From Odobenus rosmarus divergens (Eukaryota; Chordata; Mammalia; Carnivora; Odobenidae): a stretch of 64,000 nt of DNA. The stretch is from contig NW_004450465.1 of assembly GCF_000321225.1 (NCBI RefSeq), forward strand, positions 3,629,657 through 3,693,656, written 5' to 3'. Under the pieces are notes generated by a model, which was given only the letters and a program-made list of their open reading frames with translations, did not search any database and had not been told where the DNA came from. Positions within the stretch are counted from its first letter, which is position 1, and the number at the start of each line of letters is the position of its first letter. Shown here piece after piece: positions 12,961 through 23,719 of this stretch. A program made the position numbers and the translations under genes.

Positions 12961-13769
12961 ACACTGCCAGCCAGTGAAGTCCCTAACCAGTCCTGGAACT
13001 GTAAGTATTTTCTCTGAGTACTTTAGAAAAAGAGTATGTAGTTGGGAAGTTGGCCTCTTGCTATGATAAATTACTATAGCATTTGGGATGGGAATTAGAC
13101 CAACTGGTACACCAAGCCCCGCAGGGAGATGTGACCCAGAAGGCTTGTAGGCAAGAGCAAACTTCCCACATTTAGAATTGTACACCACTCTCTCCTGGGA
13201 CTCTCTCCCACTTAGACCATGATCCCAACCCTCCCTCAGCCTAATCTGACTTCCCCTCAACCCCGCTCTTCCCCAACCTGCACCTGTCTGTCCTGTTTGC
13301 CTGCAGACCCCCTCTTTCCACATTCCCTGCTCTGCTCTTGCCTTGGCTGGCTTCTACCTGAATTTTGCCAGTGGATGGCACTGGGGGGAGGGAAGGAAAG
13401 GGGGTGTTGGAATATTCACCCCTGATTTCTCTGACCTGTCTCCTCCATGGCTCCTGCCCTTGTCAGGAAGTCCAGCTTCTGCAGCATGGTACTTCCTGGG
13501 CCCTGGTACCCCGGCAGACTCCCTTAGTGCTCACAGCTTGCAGCTGCTAAAGGCTTCTTACCATTTCTAATCTTCAGGTTGCCTCACCATCCCATCTGGA
13601 TTCTCAGCTCACCTACCACCCATGCAACCAGTTCTACCCATTAATTTCCTCTATTTTAAATGCATTAAGTGTTTATTACTTTCCTCATTAGACTGTGACT
13701 AGTATATCCTCATTCATCTGTATCAGCCACCCTGGATGTTTTTCTTCTCCTTAGACACAGGTGAGTTTC
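12961..13769. other. Unassigned, moderately GC-rich sequence
   Basis: Several overlapping frames of 60-149 codons occur on both strands between 12.87 and 13.57 kb. They overlap in different frames, show no domain, and one runs into a MIR; I read them as a by-product of lower AT content. Confidence 0.45.
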
Positions 13770-14145
13770 TGTCCCAGGAGGTTTGTGCTCTTGTTCCCTC
13801 TATAAAAAGCCCTTCTCTCAACTGGTTTCATGGCTTACTCTCACATGCCATTCCAGTCTTGGTAGAAATGTCACTTCCTCAGAGAGTTTAATCATCCTGT
13901 CTAAAGTAAATTACCTGGTCTCACTTTATCAGATTTTTCTGTTTAATTTTCTCAGAATACTCATCACTAACTAAAGTGATATTGCTTATTTAGATGTTTA
14001 CTTATTTACTGATCAGCTTTCCACCATAGGATGTAAGCTCCATGAGAGTGGGTATCCTGGGTGTCTCATTTATTACTGTGCTTTGATACAATGGGTACAG
14101 CAATGGCTGGCACTTAATAAATATCTTTTGATGGACAGACTAACC
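13770..14145 (+). repeat. L2 LINE 3' end
   Basis: The 3' part 'gatgtaagctccatgagagt' followed by 'ggcacttaataaatatcttt' is the L2 3' end. The preceding 'gagagtttaatcatcctgtc' fits the upstream part of the same family. Confidence 0.75.
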
Positions 14146-14679
14146 AGCTGATACCTAAGTGATTGAATGAAGGAATGAATGTTGCTTCAGTGTGATGACC
14201 CGAGGAGGGCAAATAGGTAATGCCTTGAATGCCAACTCCAATCAATTAATCGTGTCTATACGGAATACAAAACAGCTTAGCCCAGAGGATTTTGAGGTTA
14301 GGTCTTAACAATGACCAAATTGAATCTTAAAAGAATTTTAATTTGATCCCTGGAGCAGGTTGGATTCTGAGCGGTCTGTTAACACAATAGGCATGATGGT
14401 CTGCATTAACCAGAAAATGTATCCAGGATGGCTGAATGACTTAGTGACCTTAGCTATTTAACACTGTCCATCTGAATGCTAGGGAATGTCTGCCTGCCTC
14501 AAAAGAATGGTTTGGGTTTTACATATTGGATATTGTACTGCTCTTTCTGACAGTGATTGGGGTGAAGTTTCAAGTGCTTCTTAAAGCAACTGATGAAACA
14601 AAGAAGGGTATGTATCTTCTGTTTTACTGCTGAAGCAGAGAATGTGCATGATGTTTGTTCAAAAGTGATCTATATTTCA
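14146..14679. other. Unassigned sequence
   Basis: About 530 bases with no recognised repeat and no coding evidence. Confidence 0.4.
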
Positions 14680-15190
14680 TGGCAGAAAGTTTAGAAAATG
14701 CATAAATCTTAAAAGAGGAGAATTACCCAGAGAAAATCACTGCTAATGATTTAGTATGAAAACTTCCAGTATCCTTCCATGCACACACGAGCATTATTTT
14801 CACAAAAACTGGTTCTTTTATACATGCTGTTTTATATCTTGTGTTTTTCCACTATAATATATTATGTCCATTCCCCCATGTTATTGGATAGTCTTCTAGC
14901 ATGCTGCCCTGAGATCTCTACTATATTTCATCATAATGCCATATGGAGCATATGGATTTAATTATTTTTTTATTGGTGGATTTATAAAGGTATTTTTATT
15001 TTTTAATGTAATATATAGATCTTTAACATTCTCCTAGCTATAGATCTGCACAAGTGCATATTCATGTCTTTGGAACATATTACTTATGGAGCAATTACTG
15101 ACTTCTTCATTAATAACTTTTGTAATTTCCATTGAGCTGTGCATCCACGTTAAAATAATTCAAATATGTTTTAAACATTAGTTTTCATGT
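14680..15190 (+). repeat. Possible ancient L1-type 3' region
   Basis: The series 'gagaattacccagagaaaat', 'acttccagtatccttccatg', 'ttatatcttgtgtttttcca' and 'cccccatgttattggatag' resembles a common old mammalian LINE tail (L1M/L1ME type). Divergence is high and the family assignment is tentative. Confidence 0.4.
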
Positions 15191-15237
15191 TCTATGCCTT
15201 TCCTCTAAAGGCATTCTTCATGAACTTAATTTTATTT

Positions 15238-15435
15238 CTTTTTCTTTTTTTTTAAGACTTTATTTATTTGAGAGAGAGAGAGACAGACAGCACAAGCAGG
15301 GGGAGTGGCAGAGGGAGAAGGAGAAGCAGACTCCCCACTGAGCAGGGAGCCTGATGCAGGACTTGATTCCAGGACTCCAGGATCATGACCTGAGCCGAAG
15401 GCAGACGCTTAATGGACTGAGCCACCCAGGTGCCC
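15238..15435 (-). mobile_element. CAN-SINE
   Basis: Minus-strand copy: T-run, AAGACTTTATTTATTTG, GA-rich tract, 'gcagggagcctgatgcagga', and head 'gagccacccaggtgccc'. Flanked by a 12-base duplication (ttaattttattt at 15226-15237, ttcattttattt at 15436-15447). Confidence 0.97.
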
Positions 15436-16867
15436 TTCATTTTATTTGTTGATCATCAGATGAATGTCTTCTAGTCATTAAAGAATGGTGAATACATAGG
15501 TGACATACTTTATGAGCCCTTCCAAATGTGAGTGTGGGTTCTAATTGCCCTTATAATTGATATCCAGTTGGGCCTGGGACAACATGTTTGGTCACATTTC
15601 CCTAATTGCCTTAGAACTTTCTTGCATATCGTTCCGCAGAAGAAAAATCTTGACTTAACCTGAATTTTGGCTACTTACAGGTTATGGATATAGATGTAGA
15701 TACAGATACAGACATAGACAAGATATGTGTAGTTTTCGATATAATCATAGCTATAAAGATATGTTTTCATCTAGAGGTTCTGCAGACTATTTTTCTAATC
15801 CTTGCAAATAAAAGTATTGTTAGATTTATTTTGATGTAGATTTCTTTTCATGCATTCTGCCTGTAGGATTGATAAATTAAAAATGCATCTGTAGATATGT
15901 TTAGCTCTGGGAAAGTTTTTGATCATTGTTTCAGAGTTTTTGTTCTTCGTTATGAATTAGTCATTTTCTTTTCCTGTGATTTTCTTTCTCTCCATTCCAC
16001 GTCTGTCCTCCTTCCTTTCTTTGCCTTTCAGGAGAACATCCTAGCTGTCGATTTCAGCTTTTCACATCATGTTTTTCATTCCCTACCATGTTGGTTTTAA
16101 TTCCTTTATGACGTGTCTAGTTTTTTGAAAAATTTTCACGCCCTATTCTTCTCTTTCTTCATCTTGAACTGTTCCTTTTTATTTTGGTAGGTTTTTTTCA
16201 TATGTCTGTCTATTTCTGGTTTAAAGAAGTCATCTCAACTTCTATTTGATTAAAGTGCCAGCATCTTCTAAAAATGTTCTTCTCGTATTATTCGTGATTT
16301 TCCACAAATGTGCTTTGCTTCTCAGTCTTTAGAAAGCTTTTTGTTTTCCTTTTTCTCCTCCATTAGATCAAGGGTATGGACTTTTCTTCTGTGGTTTCTT
16401 TCAGCTTTTGTGCTGATCAAAATCCATTCTCACATTTGTATCTGGATGCCAAGAAAAGTTCCAATCCGACTACCAAGTTTTGGCAAATAACCACTTTTTT
16501 CCCCAAATTTTGTCTTATTTTCTTTCTTTTTCCATAAATGATTATTTGATACACTGAACAATTGAAATAGATGAAACACTATGCAGAGTTACTGGATGTT
16601 CTTCCTGTCCTTAACCTAATGCAGGAGGTTTTACACCTGGAGACCACATTTAAATTTGCATTTAGTTGCATTTAAATGTACATAGAAAAGAAGCGGGTGG
16701 AGGCAAAACACAATTCTATCTTTTAAAAAGCAAAACCTTCAAGGAAGAGAAAACAACCCTATCCCACTCATCTGGTTAAAACAGTGTCTGGTGACCCGAA
16801 TCTAAGGGCACAGAGTGGGAGATGTTAAAAACATTTTTATCCTGGGTTACCTATATTTCAAGAGGGA
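15436..16867. other. Unassigned T-rich sequence
   Basis: No named repeat with confidence. A degenerate (GATACA)n-like patch lies at 15.69-15.72 kb. Two short plus frames (67 and 60 codons) carry no recognisable domain. Confidence 0.4.
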
Positions 16868-17232
16868 AAACCGTACATACCATTTCCTTTTGGAGGCTCT
16901 GGGGAAGAATCCATTCTGGCACCTTTTCCAGTTTCTAGAGGCCACCTGCATTTCTTGATTCCTGACTCTTCATCTTTAAAGCATGTCACTCCAACCTTTC
17001 CTTCCAATGTCACATCTCCTTTTCTGACTCTGATTCCCTTACCTCCACTTCCTAATGACCCTCGCAATTACATTGGGCCCACTTGGATAATCCCGGATAA
17101 TCTCCCCATGTTGAGAATCTTAATTTAATTACACCTGCAGAATCCCTTTGGCCAGGTAAGGAAACCTATTCACAGGTTCCATGAATTAGAACATGGACAT
17201 CTTGGTGGGGACATTTTTCTATCTACCTCAAC
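16868..17232 (-). mobile_element. MLT1B-type solo LTR
   Basis: Minus-strand LTR blocks: 'ttggaggctctggggaagaa', 'ccagtttctagaggccacct', 'acattgggcccacttggata', 'atcccggataatctccccat' and 'cacaggttccatgaattaga', closing with 'ctatctacctc'. The 69-codon minus frame inside is not a gene. Confidence 0.88.
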
Positions 17233-17317
17233 CCCTTTGCCCTAATTTTCTAGGTAAAATTATGCATAGAATATTATCAAATATACCCTTTCCCCAAATC
17301 CCACTGTTGGCAAAACT

Positions 17318-18040
17318 GTATTAGCTACCTATTGCTATATCACAAATTACTGCCAAAGTAAGCAGTTCATAACATTTATCATCTCACAGTTTCTGTGGAT
17401 CAGAAATCTAGGCATGGGTTAGCAGTGTGCCTTCATAGGGGTGCAGTCAAACCATCAGCTAGGGCTATGCTCTCATCTGAAGGCTTGACTAAGATGGGAT
17501 CCACTTCTAAGCTTACCCACGTGTTGTTGGCAGGCTCAGTCCCATGCTTTGAGGGCCTCTCCACAGGGATGTCTCACAAGATGGCAGCTGGGCTTCACCA
17601 GATGAAAAGTCCAAGAGAGAGCAAGAGAGAACATGCTCAAGATGGAAGTCCACAGCCTTTTTCTAATCTCATCTTATAAATGATATCACATCGGGTGCCT
17701 GGGTGTCTCAGTTGGTTAAGAGACTGCCTTCAGATCAGGTCATGATCCCAGAGTCCTAAGATCGAGTCCTGCATCGGGCCCCCTGCTCAGCAGGGAGTCT
17801 CTTTCTCCCTCTGACTCTACCCCGTCTTGTGCTCTCTTTCTCACTCTCTCTCTCTCAAATAAATAAATAAAATCTTTAAAAAAAAGAAAAGAAATTATAT
17901 CACATGACTTTGCCATATTCTGTTCATTAGAAGTGAGTTGGTACATCTACCCCATACTCAAGAGGAGTGGATAACTCATGAATATTATAAGGTAGGGATT
18001 ATTAGGTGGCATCTTAGAGGCTGCCTACCACAAACACCCC
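17318..18040 (-). mobile_element. LTR-type repeat (probably MaLR), split by a SINE
   Basis: Two halves (17318-17691 and 17892-18040) form one element around the CAN-SINE. Left half has 'catctcacagtttctgtgga', 'catctgaaggcttgactaag' and 'atggcagctgggcttcacca'; right half has 'gccatattctgttcattaga'. These are in the order of a common mammalian LTR repeat, but I cannot name the subfamily. Confidence 0.65.
17692..17891 (+). mobile_element. CAN-SINE inserted in an LTR repeat
   Basis: Head 'cgggtgcctgggtgtctcag', B-box-like 'aagatcgagtcctgcatcgg', TC tract and AAATAAATAAATAAAATC tail. Target duplication 17678-17691 / 17892-17905 (aaatgatatcacat / aaattatatcacat, one mismatch). Confidence 0.98.
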
Positions 18041-18164
18041 AATACATTTAGCTGCATGGACTTTCAATGCCAAAATTACACAAATGTTTCTCTTCCTCTA
18101 TTTCCACTTCAGCATTCCCTAATTCAAATATTAAATAGTAATTCCAGAATGTTTTGAAATATTT

Positions 18165-18363
18165 TTTTAAAGATTTTATTAATTTATTTGGGAGAGAGAG
18201 AGAGTGAGAGAGCATGAGTTGGCAGGGGGGGTGGGAAGAGGGAGAGGGAGAAGCAGACTCCTTGCTGAGCAGGGAGCCCGACATGGGACTCAGTCTCAGG
18301 ACTCCAGGATCACGACCTGAGCTGAAGGCAGATGCTTAACCAACTGAGCCACACAGGGGTCCT
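18165..18363 (-). mobile_element. CAN-SINE
   Basis: Minus-strand copy with T-run, GA tract, 'gcagactccttgctgagcag' and head 'ctgagccacacaggggtcc'. A 19-base target duplication lies at 18146-18164 and 18364-18382 with two mismatches. Confidence 0.97.
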
Positions 18364-18382
18364 AGAATATTTTGGAATATTT

Positions 18383-19890
18383 TAAACGGAGGAATTTTTT
18401 AACAGTCTGTGCTATTATTTAATTCATTTGTGAAGAATAGGAAAAAAATGTAATCATTATGGGTATCAGTTTTATTTTGACAGTTTTTTTTTCTATTGAC
18501 AATAAAGGCTGGAGAAAAAAAGAAGAATGAAAATTATTACCCCAAACTGAAATACTCTAGTGGATATGTTCAGATAACAGGTAAATAAATCAAATTAGGG
18601 GGAAAGTATCTCTCTCACCTTAAACATATACCAAAAAGTCCTATGTTATAAAAGACCACTGCATTTCCATCCTACAGTTGAATTAACTACTTGATTATTT
18701 CAAATAATGGATGATACATAATGCACATTTCTCCCATCTCTTATTATTTCTCTCTCTTTTTGAATAATGCTATTCAACATAGGGATCATTTTTATCATTA
18801 CAGGAACGATCTAAATTTCAGCACACATTTTTTTCAATGGATTAATGAGAGTTTTGACTTGAGGAATTTCTGTGCCCATCCACCGAAGCAAATCTGTCAG
18901 TAATAATTAGTGTTGTTTATTCAATGTTAGCTCCACAATGTTGGTTCCTCATTTTAGAAAATATAATCCTGGCATTTAAAGTCAGCATGTATTTGCAGTT
19001 TACATATTATTTTTTCATTATTAAGGAAACAAAAGGTACAATAGCAAAAAAAATAGGTGTTGGAAGTTTGAAGATAGAAAGCACAAAATGATAAACATGC
19101 TCACCCCAGTTAAAGTCAAGGTGTGAAATATGGAGAGAGGTATAAGAGAATAAAAGACAACATAATGATTATAGCCATTCTTAAATCTAAATATGAGTAA
19201 AATGAGTTTTATACTAGCTGTGTAGGTTAGAGGTTTGAAGAGAAGAATGAAATGTTTTAAATTTAAGGAAAAACTACTTAAATAGGGGCATTTCAACTTG
19301 TTAAGAGAGAGGGTATGGGGAAAAGAGGTTATGCATCTATATTATGTTTAAGAAACTTTGCAGGTTTTTTTTTTAATTGAAATGTTTAGTTTGTTCTTAT
19401 ATTCTGTCTGCTATTTATATTGCTTCTTGAATCATTCAGGCCATCCTTAAACCCCTGCAGGCACACGGCAGTATGTTCCTTAGGAGAAAGTGACTCTGTA
19501 ATAATACGTGGCTTCTATAGAATCAAACAGTTTACCCTGTAACTTCAGTCAGTAAGTTCTAGTTGCCTTATTGGGTTGTAAATATACCTTTCTAGAGAAT
19601 GGACTCTTATGACCTAATTTGAATCAGGTATTCTTCTTTGGCTGATCCTCTGTGGCTATGTGTGGGGAGAGGGAGGACAGTCACACCACATTTAAAATGG
19701 GCACCATCAGCCATATAAATGAAGTGAGGAGAGGAAATTGAAAGGGTTGATTCTAGGAAAAGGAGTCTCAGAACCCAGAACAAAAGTAATATGAAATAAA
19801 TAAAACCAAAATTTCCAGTATAGCATAATACCTTTAAGATATCTGAAGATAATTATCAGCCTTCCTATGAGTCTTCTCCTTCCTAATTTT
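18383..19890. other. Unassigned AT-rich sequence
   Basis: About 1.5 kb without a repeat I can name. The longest frame is 91 codons on the minus strand (19021-19296), Leu/Ser/Phe-rich as expected from AT-rich noncoding DNA. Confidence 0.4.
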
Positions 19891-19906
19891 TATACCATGA
19901 GATTTT

Positions 19907-20125
19907 TTTAAAGATTTATGTATTTATTTATTTTAGAGTGAAAGAGAGAGTGAGAGCGAGAGCGCAGGGATAGGGGCAGAGGGAGAGGAAGAGAGAGAGA
20001 ATCTCAAGCAGACTCCCTGCTGAGCATGGAGCCCGGCGTGGAGCTCCATCCCAGGATCCTGAGATCGTGACCAGAGCTGAAATCAAGAGTTGGCTCCTTA
20101 ACCGAATGAGTCACCCAGGTGCCCC
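19907..20125 (-). mobile_element. CAN-SINE
   Basis: Minus-strand copy with a long GA tract (gtgagagcgagagcgcaggg), 'cagactccctgctgagcatg' and head 'gagtcacccaggtgcccc'. Perfect 13-base target duplication (accatgagatttt) at 19894-19906 and 20129-20141; three bases (taa) remain between the head and the right copy. Confidence 0.97.
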
Positions 20126-20390
20126 TAAACCATGAGATTTTCAAAAACATCTTCTTATGATTTTGAAGCCCTCATCTTTTTAAATTTGTGAATATTATAT
20201 ATATTACACATTACAGCTTACTTTTGTCTGGGTTTTTTTTTGAGCTTTGTATAATGGATTTATGCAGTATACAGATCCATTTGTGCCTTGATTCCTTTGC
20301 TCAACATGCTATTTACAAAATTCATGCTACTGTTGTGTGTAGCTGTAATTTTTTTTTTCATATTGTGTGCCAGTAAATGAATAGGGCACT

Positions 20391-20542
20391 TTTCTTTCTT
20401 TCTTTTTTTAACTTATGTTATGTTAATCACCATACATTACATCATTAGTTTTTGATGTAGTGTTCCATGAGTCATTGTTTGTGCATAACACCCAGTGCTC
20501 CATTTAGTATGTGCCCTCTTTAATACCCATCACCAGACTTAA
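20391..20542 (-). mobile_element. LINE-1 3' end, short 5'-truncated copy
   Basis: Reverse complement of the carnivore L1 tail: 'ttatgttaatcaccatacat', 'cattagtttttgatgtagtg', 'ttccatgagtcattgtttg', 'cccagtgctccatttagtat' and 'aatacccatcaccagac'. The element is truncated within the 3' UTR. No clear target duplication found. Confidence 0.92.
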
Positions 20543-20844
20543 AGTCATGCTAACGTTGAGGCACATTGGAAATTTCCCCAGTAGGGTAGTATTATGCACA
20601 GTGGTGCTGTGCACCTTCCGGATCATGTATCCTGGTACCGAACAGTACGTGTTTCTCTAGGGTGTATACCAAGGAGCTGCAATGCTATGTTGTAGGCTAT
20701 GCATGTCCTTAGTTTTACTAGATAAGATCAAAATCCCTTCTAAAAAGCTTACCCCAGTTTACACCATCAACTCCTGGTAAGATGTGAGAGTTCCTTTTGC
20801 TCCACACATTCACTACGATTTAGTTGCGCTCACATTTTCAACCT

Positions 20845-21690
20845 CTTCTTTGTGGTTGTATTTTACAAATGTTCCCATCTTAAATTGTGGCCCTTGGAAT
20901 TGTACCCAATACTTCAGGTGTGATCTAACCAGAGCACTGTTAACTCGCTTGTTATTAAATAGTACCCCTCTATGATTAACCTAATCACATCAATTTTGGA
21001 CTATTCTAAACCCTGAAGTCTTTTATTGGTAAGTCATGTCTCTCTCATTGTGTATTTTTCAGCTGATTTTTTAATAGAACTTCAATACTTTATACTTACT
21101 TTTCTTCATCTTAGTAAATTTGACCTATGATTCTACTTATCAAGATTATTGAAGAGTGGCACCTGGGTGGCTCAGTCGGTTAAGCGGCTGCTTTCAGCTC
21201 AGGTCATGATCCCAGGGTCCTGGGATCGAGCCCCGCATCAGGTTCCCTGCTCGGCGGGGAGCCTGCTTCTCCCTCTCCCTCTGCCTGCCTCTCTGCCTGC
21301 TTGTTCTCTCTATCTCTCTGCCAAATAAATAAATAAAATCTTTAAAAAAAATAAAAAAAGATTATTGAAGATAATTTTTCTGTCACCAAAAATACTAGCC
21401 ATCTCTCAGCTTCAAGCAAGTTTCACTTAATTCATTAGTCTCTCGATGTAAGTCACTGATACATTGAGAACAGGGCACAATCTTGAAAAATGTACTAAAA
21501 AATTTCCCTCAGGTCAACTCCCAGCTGCTACTCAGGACTCTCATAGTTTGGCTAATTAATCAGTTGCAAAACCATCCCTGTTATTTTATTATCCAGAAGT
21601 TTTCACATTCAGCCTATATTCATTAACTTTCAACTGCTAGCCTTTCCTTTTGCTTATAATATAAGGTATAAGGACCCACTCTTTGTGTGT
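20845..21690 (-). repeat. Ancient CR1/L3-type LINE relic, split by a SINE
   Basis: The plus strand carries, in order, blocks recalling the reverse complement of a CR1-class reverse transcriptase: 'acccaatacttcaggtgtga', 'acttcaatactttatactta', 'catcttagtaaatttgacc', then after the SINE 'gtaagtcactgatacattga', 'gaacagggcacaatcttgaa' and 'ggctaattaatcagttgcaa'. In intact elements the same order spans the GVPQGSVLGP region. Divergence is extreme, so I assign it by block order only; profile searching would be decisive. Confidence 0.5.
21156..21357 (+). mobile_element. CAN-SINE, well preserved
   Basis: Head 'ggcacctgggtggctcagtc', intact-looking Pol III A-box-like (tggctcagtcgg) and B-box-like (gggatcgagccccgcatc) regions, TC tract and AAATAAATAAATAAAATC tail. 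Perfect 14-base target duplication aagattattgaaga at 21142-21155 and 21358-21371. Confidence 0.98.
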
Positions 21691-22500
21691 ATATAAACTC
21701 TCCCACCCAAGACTCAGATCATTCTGAATTTTGGCCACCCTGAGGTTTTTCTGTAGGACTGTAGAACCCTCAACATTCTCCTTTGGTTATTTGCCCCAGT
21801 TTTTATCTTGTACACAAGTGTTTGAAATTTGACCCCATCTTGAAGAATCAGCATGTTTTCTTTTTCATATACCCGCTCCTCATTTTCTCACCTGCAATTA
21901 TGACATCAGAATTAAATTGTCAAGAACTTCCCAACTCTCTGAAATTGAGGTTCCATGGTTTCATAGATTCATGTCATGAAGTCATGCCTACTTTTTCTCT
22001 GATTCTTTTTTTATGCCCATCTTTCTAGAATCGAGGGCATACCTTTTATCGGCCACCATGAACTACGAAATGAATGTTTTCTCCCAGGCCTGCCATTTCT
22101 CCCTTGGTGAGTGAAGAAATTATTCCTATTGGCAGGCGTGCTATATGTGTAGTTACACCAAGTCCTGTGCTCAGAAAGGTCCCACATTTTTCGAGTGCTC
22201 TGCTGTCACCATCTTGAAATTCTTAATAAGTTTTGAACAAAAGGCCTACATTTTCATTTTGCATGGAGTTCTGAAAATTATGTATCTCTTCCTGCTTTTG
22301 TAATAGAAAATCACCCATTTGCTGTCTTTATTTCCTAGGAGATAAAGTGGATTACAAAACAAGTGAGGACATTTTCAGGTTTTTTTCGCTTAACAATACT
22401 TCCAGAGATGTTCACTATGTTTATCAACTTATTCCTATAATCATGCTTCAGAGCTTTTGGTCAAAATCTATCTGCAAAATATTTCCCTTAAAAAAATCAA
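21691..22500. other. Unassigned sequence
   Basis: No named repeat and no coding evidence; the 81-codon frame at 21783-22028 has no domain. Part of it may be continuing CR1/L3 relic too decayed to recognise. Confidence 0.35.
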
Positions 22501-22505
22501 AATTG

Positions 22506-22730
22506 TGGGATGCCTGGGGGGCTCAGTCAGTTAAGCATCTGCCTTTGGCTCAGGTCATGATCCTGGGGTTCTGGGATCGAGCCCCGCATCGGGCTTCTTG
22601 CTCAGCAGGGAGCCTGCTTCTCCCTCTGCCTGCAGCTCCCCCTGCTTGTGCTCTCACACATGTCCTCTCTCTCTCTCTCTCTCGTGCGTGCTCTCTCTAG
22701 CAAATAAATAAAAATAAATAAAAAATCTTT
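22506..22730 (+). mobile_element. CAN-SINE with expanded TC/GC tract
   Basis: Head 'gggatgcctggggggctcag', body 'gggatcgagccccgcatcgg', a TC tract interrupted by 'cgtgcgtg', and an A-rich tail. Perfect 18-base target duplication ttaaaaaaatcaaaattg at 22488-22505 and 22731-22748. Confidence 0.98.
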
Positions 22731-22998
22731 TTAAAAAAATCAAAATTGCTTCCAACAAAAGAATAACACATATTTATTGCAAGAAAATTGGAAAGTATGA
22801 CTAAAACATTTCTCCAATTCATAAACAAATAGCTTTAATATTTTACTAGACTTTTTAATTATCTGGATTTTAACATAACTATGATTAGTCAGCATATATC
22901 AAGTTTTGTAAATTAATATTTTAAATGGTATTATTTTATTATAAAAATATATATTCTTGATTTTTAAAAAATGAATCCAGAAGATGGCAAAATTTATT

Positions 22999-23170
22999 TT
23001 ATTTTATTTTATTTAAAGATTTATTTATTTATTTGAGAGAGAGAGAGCACAAGTGAGAAGGGCAGAGGGAGAGGGAGAGAGAATCTCAAGCAGACTCTGC
23101 ACCCTGAGATTATGACCTCAGCAGAAGCCAAGAGTCAGAAGCTTAACTGACTGTCCCACCGAGGCACCCC
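22999..23170 (-). mobile_element. CAN-SINE with internal deletion
   Basis: Minus-strand copy preceded by a TTTTA repeat: 'aaagatttatttatttattt', GA tract, then 'cagactctgcaccctgagat'. About 38 bases of the usual body between the 'cagactc' and 'ccctgagatcatgacc' blocks are missing. Head is 'ccaccgaggcacccc'. No clear target duplication. Confidence 0.92.
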
Positions 23171-23502
23171 ATAAAAATAATACATTTTTAAAGTTGAAAA
23201 AAATTCCAGTGAATCCTCCATTCAGAAATAGCAACCCTGATAATTTTGAATATTTTTCCTAGACACCTTTTATCTCTGTATTTTTCATAGATGAAATTAT
23301 ACTGTATAACTGATTTCTATGCAAATAAATATTCACAAATTACAAATTAGAAAGCATCTGAAAGGGCCTCAGTATTCGATTACACTCCTCCACCCTTCAA
23401 TCCCACCCTTCAATATCCAGGTTCCTAATTGCTACTGCTATTCTCTTTGCTCTCTTACTTACATACTCCTAACTCAACTTTTGAGCCACATCATGTCTCC
23501 AC

Positions 23503-23627
23503 AGGCATCTAGGAGCTTGAGGCCGGAGATGTGCTAAATATTTTGCAATGCACATGAGAGTCCACTCCTCCCCCACGGTAAAAACTATCCAACCCAAAAT
23601 GCCAGTAGTGCTGAAACTGAAAAACTA
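23503..23627 (+). repeat. MER20 hAT-Charlie fragment (3' half)
   Basis: 'catctaggagcttgaggc', 'ttgcaatgcacatgagagtc', 'tatccaacccaaaatgccag' and 'tagtgctgaaactgaaaaac' follow the 3' half of MER20. The 5' half is absent or unrecognisable. Confidence 0.75.
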
Positions 23628-23719
23628 GTTTAATATAATTCTGGATGTACTACAAAATACAATTACAAAGGAAAAAGAAATGAGAAGTATAAATATTGGA
23701 AAGAAGACAATTTTTTTTA

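Noticed and set aside
12874..13323. 149-codon minus-strand open frame, the longest in the window
   Set aside because: Its C-terminal part lies inside a MIR relic, no domain is recognisable, and it overlaps other frames in both directions.
21156..21357. Possible tRNA gene, because of A-box-like and B-box-like motifs
   Set aside because: It is the tRNA-Lys-derived head of a CAN-SINE, followed by a TC tract and A-rich tail and flanked by a target duplication; no complete cloverleaf.
22347..22700. 117-codon plus-strand frame
   Set aside because: Its second half is CAN-SINE sequence read through; no protein family.
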